Of a stretch of DNA of 42,569 bases, positions 37,783 through 42,569 are shown piece by piece. The translations under genes were made by a program, and so were the position numbers. How positions within the stretch are numbered: the first letter of the stretch is position 1; the number at the start of each line of letters is the position of its first letter. Origin of the DNA: Rhizobium sp. Q54 (lineage in GTDB: Bacteria > Pseudomonadota > Alphaproteobacteria > SHVZ01); NCBI GenBank assembly GCA_945871425.1, contig CAMBVS010000031.1, forward strand, positions 1 to 42,569, given 5' to 3'. The notes under the pieces were generated by a model. It was not told the DNA's origin. It saw only the letters and a list, made by a program, of their open reading frames with translations, and made no database searches.

Positions 37783-38754
37783 TCAGCCCTTTCGGAAGGC
37801 GTCGATCGCCGCCTGCCCGTCCGGTCCGGCGCGCTTCAGCCAGTCCTTCGACAGCTCCTCGCCGATCTTCTTGAAGCCGTCCTTTAGCGCCGGGCCCGGC
37901 GCGCCGGCCGTCATGCCGTTCTTCTTGAACTCCTCGAGATAGAAGCCGGTGAGCCTCTCGCTCTCGGCCCAGCCGCGGGTCTCGGCGGTAGCGGCGGCCT
38001 TGGTCACGGCGTCGCGCGTGGCGGCGTCGAGGGAGGACCAGGCCTTGTCGTTGACGATGATCATATTCTTCGGCAACCAGGCCTGGACGTCGTAGAAGTG
38101 CTTCACGAATTCCCAGAGCTTGGTGTCGTAGCCGGTGGCGCCGGAGGAGATCATCGCATTCACCCGGCCGGTGGCGAAGGCCTGGCCCAGCTCGGCGGCC
38201 TGGATGGTGGTCACCTGCATGCCCGAGAGCTCGCCCATACGATCGGCCGAGGCGCCGTAGGAGCGGAACTTGAGGCCCTTCAGGTCCTCGATCTTCTCCA
38301 GCGGCTTCGGCGAATAGAACCCCTGCGGCGGCCAGGCGACAGCGTAGAGGACGTGCATCCCCTGCGCGGCGAGACGCTTCTCGGTGCCGGCGCGGCTGAC
38401 GGCCCAGAGCTTCTTCGCCTCGGCGAAGGAGGTGGCGAGGAAGGGCACATTGTCGATGCCGAAGAAGGCGTCCTCGTTCTCGAGGACGACCATCAGCAGC
38501 TCACCGATCTGCGCCTGCCCGGTCTGAACCGCGCGCTTGATCTCGGGCACCTTGAACAAGGACGCGCCGGCATGGACGGTGATCTCGAGCTTGCCGTTGG
38601 TCGCCTTCTTCACGTCGTCGGCGAACTGCACCAGGTTCTTTGAGTGGAAGTTGCCGGCCGGATAGCCCGCGGGCAGATCCCACTTCACCGTCTGCGCGCT
38701 CGCGGGCTGGACAGCCAGGATTGCCGCCGCAGCGATCGCCAAAATGGCCTTCAT
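37783..38754 (-). CDS. dctP: TRAP transporter binding protein (DctP type)
   Basis: A periplasmic receptor of 323 residues. The signal peptide covers about 1-21 (VQPASA-Q). It has the DctP fold blocks YPAGNFHSKNLVQFADDVKKAT, cited as FHSKNLVQFADDVKKAT, and VPEIKRAVQTGQAQIGELLM. It also has LKGLKFRSYGASADRMGELSG, where the RSYG arginine normally holds the substrate carboxylate, and GRVNAMISSGATGYDTKLWE. ATG at 38754 follows the strong ribosome site AGGGGG. It is the first gene of the TRAP operon. Ligands with a carboxylate are favoured. Confidence 0.93.
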   Translation of the reverse strand: MKAILAIAAAAILAVQPASAQTVKWDLPAGYPAGNFHSKNLVQFADDVKKATNGKLEITVHAGASLFKVPEIKRAVQTGQAQIGELLMVVLENEDAFFGIDNVPFLATSFAEAKKLWAVSRAGTEKRLAAQGMHVLYAVAWPPQGFYSPKPLEKIEDLKGLKFRSYGASADRMGELSGMQVTTIQAAELGQAFATGRVNAMISSGATGYDTKLWEFVKHFYDVQAWLPKNMIIVNDKAWSSLDAATRDAVTKAAATAETRGWAESERLTGFYLEEFKKNGMTAGAPGPALKDGFKKIGEELSKDWLKRAGPDGQAAIDAFRKG

Positions 38755-38810
38755 CACGTCCCCCTGTTGCACTTCGGTGCCGCCTCACGCGGCTTGATGG
38801 CGAAATGCTG

Positions 38811-38822
38811 CCTGTCGACAGG
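38811..38822. promoter_or_regulatory. Palindrome in the TRAP/CorA divergent gap
   Basis: CCTGTCGACAGG is a perfect 12-base palindrome 57 bases before the dctP start. A small hairpin GCCGC-CTCAC-GCGGC (38779-38793) lies between it and the ribosome site. The 208-base gap (38755-38962) should hold promoters for both sides. TTGACG at 38890-38895 is a possible -35 for corA with a weak -10. The palindrome is a candidate operator, which is an inference. Confidence 0.4.
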
Positions 38823-38962
38823 GGAAGCGTCAAGCAACCTCGCGAGCCATGGGAGGGATGGCTGAAGGAACGCGCTCGACGGAACGCCGTTGACGCGTAC
38901 AGCTCCGCCGCGTACCGCATGCGCGGCCTCGCACGTTGTGCTCGCCTGCCCCCGGAGGCGCC

Positions 38963-39931
38963 ATGCTCACTTTCTATCGACGGATCGACGACAAGCTGAC
39001 CCAGACGGTGATCAGCGACCTTGCCGCCGCTCCCATTCCGGCGACCGTCTGGATCGACATGCTGGAGCCTACGGCGGACGAGGAAGCGGCTGTCGAGCGT
39101 CTCCTCGAGATCGACGTCCCTACCCGCGAAGAGATGCAGAAGATCGAGGAGTCGAGCCGGCTCTATGCCGAGGGCGGAGCGCTGTTCATGACCATGCCCA
39201 TCGTCAACAAGGCGGCAACCGAGCCCGCAAGCGCCGCCGTCACCTTCATCCTGACGCCGGCGGCCCTGGTGACCTTGCGCTATGTCGATCCGCAGCCCTT
39301 CGGTATGTTCGCGCGACGCATTCTCCGCCAACAGCAGCTCGCAGGCTCACCCGAGCAGGCGCTGATCGGGCTCCTCGAACAGGTGGCCGATCGCCTCGCC
39401 GACATCCTGCAGAGCACGACCGCCGACATCGATGCGATCTCCGCAGACATCTTCCGAAAGCCCGCCGGAGCCGCGCGCGCCCACGGCGGCTTGCAGGAGA
39501 TCCTGCAGCGTGTCGGCCGCGCCGGCGATCTCGCGACCAAGATCCGCGACAGCCTCCTCGGCCTGGACCGGCTCCTGCTGTTCCTGGTCGCGCATCCGGT
39601 CTGCAGCAAGGAGGCGAAGAAACGCATCGAGACCCTGATCCGCGATGCGCATTCGCTCGCCGACCACGACTCCTTCCTCGCCGACAAGGTCGGCTTCCTT
39701 CAGGACGCGACGCTCGGCATGATCGACATCGAACAGAGCAACATCATCAAGCTATTCACCGTCGCCGCGGTGGCCTTCATGCCGCCGACGCTGGTCGCCA
39801 GCATCTACGGCATGAACTTCAAGCACATGCCGGAGCTGGACTGGCCCATTGGATATCCCCTGGCTCTCCTGCTGATGGCGCTCTCGGCCGTCCTACCCTT
39901 CGTCTACTTCCGCCGCAAAGGCTGGCTCTAG
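38963..39931 (+). CDS. corA: CorA-family metal ion transporter
   Basis: A pentameric channel for Mg2+, possibly Co2+ or Ni2+, in the inner membrane. The 322-residue protein has a large cytoplasmic domain (1-250) with a long stalk helix. Two C-terminal helices follow (about 258-280 and 298-315), with the signature GMN at 283-285 in YGMNFKHMPELDWPIGYP. ATG at 38963 follows GGAGG. Nine more codons upstream in frame are not needed. The gene end overlaps the convergent lactonase gene by four bases. No Mg-responsive leader could be recognised in the short upstream gap. Confidence 0.94.
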   Translation: MLTFYRRIDDKLTQTVISDLAAAPIPATVWIDMLEPTADEEAAVERLLEIDVPTREEMQKIEESSRLYAEGGALFMTMPIVNKAATEPASAAVTFILTPAALVTLRYVDPQPFGMFARRILRQQQLAGSPEQALIGLLEQVADRLADILQSTTADIDAISADIFRKPAGAARAHGGLQEILQRVGRAGDLATKIRDSLLGLDRLLLFLVAHPVCSKEAKKRIETLIRDAHSLADHDSFLADKVGFLQDATLGMIDIEQSNIIKLFTVAAVAFMPPTLVASIYGMNFKHMPELDWPIGYPLALLLMALSAVLPFVYFRRKGWL

Positions 39932-40842
39932 GGCGTCTGCGCGCCGTTGGCGCCGACGAAGATGGCGTAGAGCGAAGTGGTCGCGGTGATGTAGAGCCGG
40001 TTCCGCTTCGGCCCACCGAAGCAGAGGTTCGACACCGTCTCCGGCACCTTGACCTTGCCGATGAGGACACCCGACTGGGTGTAGCAATGGGCGCCGTCGC
40101 CGGCCGAGGTCCAGAGGTTGCCGTCGGTATCGAAACGAAAGCCGTCGGAGAGGCCGGGCGCGAGCTTCACGAACAGCCGGCCCTTCTTCGCCCGCTTGCC
40201 TCCGACCACGTCATAGACCCGGATGTTCGGCGCGCCCTCGTCACCTTCGGTGCGGCCGGTGTCGGCGACGTAGAGCCTGGATTCGTCCGGGTTGAAGGCG
40301 ATTCCGTTCGGGCGGTCCATGTCGTCGATCACCACGTCGACGGCGCCCGAGCGCGGATCGATGCGATAGACGTTGCATCGCCCGATCTCGCTCGCCCCCT
40401 TGTTGCCCTCGTAGTCGGTGAGGATCCCGTAGGGCGGATCGGTGAACCAGATCGAGCCGTCCGACTTCACGACGACGTCGTTGGGCGAGTTCAGCCGCTT
40501 ACCCTTGCAGCGGTCGGCGAGCACGGTGATCCGGCCGTCGGGCTCGGTGCGCGTCACCCGCCGCGCGCCGTGCTCGCAGGTCACCAGCCGGCCCTGAAGG
40601 TCCCGGGTGTTGCCATTGGAATTCCTGGAGGGATAGCGCCAGACGGCGGCGCCGACGCCCTCTATCCAGCGCATCATCCGGTTGTTGGGGATGTCGCTCC
40701 AGAGGACGTACTCGCCGTCGGCGACCCACACCGGCCCTTCGGCCCAGCGCATGCCAGTGTGCAGCTTCTCCAAGCGGACGTTGGGGAGCGCGTACTTCAA
40801 GAAGCGCTTGTCCCAGACCTCGAAGTCGTCAATCGTCTGCAT
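39928..40842 (-). CDS. SMP-30/gluconolactonase family protein
   Basis: A metal-dependent lactonase or related esterase with a six-bladed beta-propeller, cytosolic because no signal peptide is visible. The 304-residue protein has the metal and substrate residues of the family: Glu35 (RWAEGPVW), Asn121 (NSPNDVVV), Asn179 (RPNGIAFN) and Asp233 (LSDGFRFD). It is divergent from a 2-hydroxyacid dehydrogenase gene (80-base gap) and near a TRAP operon. A role in sugar-acid or lactone breakdown is plausible but not shown. The substrate is unknown. Confidence 0.9.
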   Translation of the reverse strand: MQTIDDFEVWDKRFLKYALPNVRLEKLHTGMRWAEGPVWVADGEYVLWSDIPNNRMMRWIEGVGAAVWRYPSRNSNGNTRDLQGRLVTCEHGARRVTRTEPDGRITVLADRCKGKRLNSPNDVVVKSDGSIWFTDPPYGILTDYEGNKGASEIGRCNVYRIDPRSGAVDVVIDDMDRPNGIAFNPDESRLYVADTGRTEGDEGAPNIRVYDVVGGKRAKKGRLFVKLAPGLSDGFRFDTDGNLWTSAGDGAHCYTQSGVLIGKVKVPETVSNLCFGGPKRNRLYITATTSLYAIFVGANGAQTP

Positions 40843-40922
40843 CGTCTTTCCCCCAAGGCCGGCGGCCGTCGAGCGGAGCTTATCCGCGAACCGAGGCCCC
40901 CGGCGAGCCTCCCGGAGCTCTC

Positions 40923-41903
40923 ATGAAGGCCGTTCTCATCGGAACCCTCGTCACCGGCTATGCCGACGACATCGCCGCCCAGGTGAAGACGCCCTGGACT
41001 CTCACTCAGCTGCCGGACGGCTCCTCGCCCGAGGCCATCGCGGCGGCGCTGATCGACGCCGACGCGGTCTCGCCGATCGGCTGGACGCCGACGATGCCGC
41101 CGGCGCCCAGGCTGAAGCTCCTGCAGGTCGCCGGCGCCGGCACCGATGCCGTGAACATGGCGACGGTGCCGCCGGGCGTGACGGTCTGCAACGCCTTCGG
41201 CCACGAGCACGCGATCGGCGAGTACTGCGTGCTCGGCATGCTGACCTGGTGTCACAAGTTCCACGAGCTGTCGCGGACCCTCGACAAGGGCTTCCTCAGC
41301 CATGAGGAGCGGGCCGGCCTCGTCCACCACGACGAGATCGGCGGCAAGACCGTCGGCGTGCTCAGCCTGGGGCGGATCGGCAAGGCGGTAGCCGAGAAGG
41401 CGCATGCGCTGGGCGCCCGCGTGCTCGGCTGCAACCGATCGCCCCTGGCGAAGGCGACGGGCGTCGACGAGATGGTCCCCTGGGAGGACCGCGGCCGGAT
41501 GTTCGCCGAGGCCGACTTCGTCGTGGTCACGACCGCGCTCTCGGCTGAGACCAAGGGGCTGGTCGGCGCCGCCCTCCTCGGCCGGATGAAGCGGACCGGC
41601 GTCATCCTCAACGTCGCCCGAGGGCCCGTCATCGACGAGGATGCGCTCTATGCGGCGCTGGCCGAGAACCGGATCGGCGGCGCCATCATCGACGTCTGGT
41701 GGAGCTATCCAAGCGCCGACAAGCCCGAGGCGCCGCCGTCGCGCCACCCCTTCCACAAGCTCGCCAATGTGCTGCGGACGCCGCACTCGTCGGGCTGGAC
41801 GCTCGGCATGCGCCGGCGCCGGGCCGGCCAGATCGCCGCCAACCTCGATCACCTCGCCCGCGGCGAGCCGCTCGACAACATCGTCCGCCCGCCGACGGCG
41901 TGA
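40923..41903 (+). CDS. D-isomer-specific 2-hydroxyacid dehydrogenase, atypical
   Basis: An NAD(P)-dependent oxidoreductase of 326 residues. The nucleotide loop is VGVLSLGRIG (144-153), with Ser148 where the family normally has the first Gly of GxGxxG. Catalytic Arg233 (NVARGPVIDE) and His288 (TPHSSGWT) are present. The usual catalytic Glu in DVFxxEP is absent, and the sequence there is DVWWSYP (257-263), more like the formate-dehydrogenase side of the superfamily. The reaction may therefore differ from ordinary lactate or glycerate dehydrogenases. It is divergent from the SMP-30 gene. No membrane or export signal is seen. Confidence 0.88.
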   Translation: MKAVLIGTLVTGYADDIAAQVKTPWTLTQLPDGSSPEAIAAALIDADAVSPIGWTPTMPPAPRLKLLQVAGAGTDAVNMATVPPGVTVCNAFGHEHAIGEYCVLGMLTWCHKFHELSRTLDKGFLSHEERAGLVHHDEIGGKTVGVLSLGRIGKAVAEKAHALGARVLGCNRSPLAKATGVDEMVPWEDRGRMFAEADFVVVTTALSAETKGLVGAALLGRMKRTGVILNVARGPVIDEDALYAALAENRIGGAIIDVWWSYPSADKPEAPPSRHPFHKLANVLRTPHSSGWTLGMRRRRAGQIAANLDHLARGEPLDNIVRPPTA

Positions 41904-42003
41904 GGCTGACGGATCGACCAGCGGCTTCCTTGCGCGCGACTACATAAAACTGGGGGAGGGGTAACCTCCAAGACCCGCCGGATCGCCCTCCTTCAGCCGG
42001 CCC

Positions 42004-42111
42004 GGCCTTCCGCTAGCGCGCGCCTTCGCCGAGCTCCTCGGCGGAAAGCTCTGGATCGAAAGCGCTGCCGGCCGCGGCACGGTTGCCACGGTGGTGTTGC
42101 CCTTAGGCAAC
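42004..42111 (+). pseudogene. Relic of a histidine kinase C-terminus
   Basis: Thirty-six codons read GLPLARAFAELLGGKLWIES and then AAGRGTVATVVLPLGN. This is the end of a histidine-kinase ATPase domain from the G2 box onward. The frame has a TAA at 41962-41964, and the stretch between shows no kinase sequence, so H, N, G1 and F boxes are all missing and there is no start. The reading frame runs on without a stop into the tRNA-Arg complement. I take it as a scar of a deletion or insertion next to the tRNA. The rest of the gap 41904-42137 shows nothing else. Confidence 0.7.
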
Positions 42112-42137
42112 AGATCGGCGTCGGGAGGAGAAAAAGA

Positions 42138-42213
42138 TGGCGCGCCCGGAGAGACTCGAACTCCCAACCTTCTGATCCGTAGTCAGATGCTCTATCCATT
42201 GAGCTACGGGCGC
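42138..42213 (-). tRNA. tRNA-Arg (anticodon ACG)
   Basis: On the minus strand this folds as a full cloverleaf. The acceptor is GCGCCCG pairing with CGGGCGC, with discriminator G and encoded CCA. The D arm is GCTC/GAGC. The anticodon stem is TCTGA/TCAGA with loop CTACGGA, giving anticodon ACG (read as inosine-CG). The T arm has the TTCGAGT loop. The length is 76 bases. A T-rich run follows the CCA directly. Confidence 0.97.
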
Positions 42214-42235
42214 GCGGGTCGGATCGAGGCCGCGG

Positions 42236-42264
42236 AACCTACAGGCGGCCTTCGACACTGGCAA
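42236..42264 (-). promoter_or_regulatory. Candidate promoter of tRNA-Arg
   Basis: On the minus strand TTGCCA (42259-42264) and TAGGTT (42236-42241) are 17 bases apart, ending 22 bases before the tRNA. Spacing is ideal and both hexamers are fair. Confidence 0.5.
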
Positions 42265-42336
42265 GCGGATTGCGCGGACTGAATGCCGGATTGAGCTAGC
42301 TTCGGCAAACCGCCGTTCAACTTGGGAAAAAGCGAC

Positions 42337-42365
42337 TTGTGACCCTGGAGGGCTTTCGATAGTAT
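42337..42365 (+). promoter_or_regulatory. Promoter of the right-edge lipoprotein gene
   Basis: TTGTGA (42337-42342) and TAGTAT (42360-42365) are separated by exactly 17 bases. The predicted transcription start near 42372 leaves a leader of about 105 bases before the ATG at 42478. Confidence 0.55.
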
Positions 42366-42406
42366 CGCCGCAAAATTAAGTGGTTAGCCAGCGGTCACGC
42401 GGTGGG

Positions 42407-42443
42407 GGGCGACGCGGTGTCGGCTGACCCGTGCCAGTCGCCC
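42407..42443 (+). promoter_or_regulatory. Structured leader before the right-edge gene
   Basis: GGGCGAC (42407-42413) and GTCGCCC (42437-42443) can form a perfect seven-pair stem that closes a 23-base loop, inside the predicted 5' leader. The segment CGCGGTG also occurs twice (near 42398 and 42413). I do not recognise a known riboswitch. It may simply be a stable mRNA 5' structure. Confidence 0.4.
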
Positions 42444-42477
42444 GGGGGCAAGAAGTCAGATAAAGACTGGGTACGAG

Positions 42478-42569
42478 ATGCAAACCGGCTTTAAGAAACT
42501 CGTCAACCCTGGCCTCGTCGGCGCACTTCTGCTTTCCGGGTGCTCGTTCACTTCGGATGCGTTGTGGCC
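42478..42569 (+). CDS. Lipoprotein, N-terminal part only
   Basis: The first 30 codons of a gene that runs off the right edge. The product begins MQTGFKKLVNPGLVGALLLS and then GCSFTSDALW. This is a lipoprotein signal peptide with a basic start, a hydrophobic core and the lipobox LLSGC (lipidated Cys22). A membrane-anchored periplasmic protein is certain enough, but its family cannot be told from this fragment. OmpA-like and peptidoglycan-associated proteins often begin this way. The ATG at 42478 follows a weak GGTACGAG ribosome site and a leader of about 105 bases with its own promoter. Confidence 0.75.
   Translation, partial: MQTGFKKLVNPGLVGALLLSGCSFTSDALW

Noticed and set aside
38846..38900. 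A stretch GGGAGGGATGGCTGAAGGAACGC-like, briefly similar to the start of tRNA-Ser.
   Set aside because: No anticodon arm, variable arm or T arm follows, so it is not a tRNA and too little for a credible relic.
38890..40926. A 678-codon open frame on the plus strand.
   Set aside because: It overlaps corA in another frame and the SMP-30 gene antisense, and it carries no family motif.
42091..42282. A 63-codon open frame over the kinase relic and the tRNA-Arg complement.
   Set aside because: Its first codons belong to the relic and the rest is antisense tRNA. It does not look like a protein gene.

Overview
The window is ordinary chromosomal DNA from a GC-rich alphaproteobacterium, most likely from the Rhodospirillales or a neighbouring order. 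The evidence is the conserved gene orders rmuC | def-fmt-truA | dapE-dapD and mutY | DUF721-thioredoxin-smc, a Rhizobium-type phosphatidylcholine synthase, the DUF1489 and DUF2336 families, and a complete system I cytochrome c maturation operon. Genes are tightly packed. Most neighbours on one strand overlap by four bases (ATGA or GTGA). I see no insertion sequence, phage, CRISPR array or plasmid function.

Layout. Positions 1-375: the leader of an rRNA operon that runs off the left edge (boxA on the minus strand), then a small lipoprotein. 0.8-3.2 kb: DUF1489, HMG-CoA lyase, phosphatidylcholine synthase and tRNA-Ala(CGC) with promoter and terminator. 3.2-5.7 kb: an ABC importer of the nitrate/sulfonate/taurine type. 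5.8-8.4 kb: rmuC, a secreted glycerophosphodiester phosphodiesterase and a nucleotidyltransferase, translationally coupled. 8.4-12 kb: def, fmt, a GC-rich palindromic element, truA and a YcaQ-type DNA glycosylase. 12-14.5 kb: dapD-dapE for lysine/peptidoglycan, plus a coupled membrane protein. 14.6-17.7 kb: a diguanylate cyclase coupled to a DUF2336 repeat protein, closed by a clear terminator. 17.8-24.7 kb: ccmABCDEFGHI, preceded by a strong hairpin. 24.7-27.3 kb: an ATP-grasp enzyme and a solute-binding protein. 27.4-34.8 kb: smc, a thioredoxin-fold protein, DUF721, mutY and purH. 34.9-38.8 kb: a TRAP transporter that carries two unrelated binding proteins. 39-41.9 kb: a CorA-type transporter, an SMP-30 family lactonase and a 2-hydroxyacid dehydrogenase. 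41.9-42.6 kb: a histidine-kinase relic next to tRNA-Arg(ACG), then the start of a second lipoprotein with a promoter and a structured leader.

Most genes are housekeeping: translation start (def, fmt), tRNA modification, DNA repair and chromosome handling (rmuC, ycaQ, mutY, smc), purine and lysine synthesis, and c-type cytochrome assembly. The accessory part is transport (one ABC importer, one orphan peptide-type binding protein, one TRAP system) and possible sugar-acid catabolism (lactonase plus dehydrogenase). I found no convincing undescribed system. The best leads are the TRAP operon with two binding proteins, the diguanylate cyclase/DUF2336 pair, the hairpin before ccmA, the kinase relic at tRNA-Arg, and the structured leader at the right edge. 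All functions are read from sequence by eye, without database searches.
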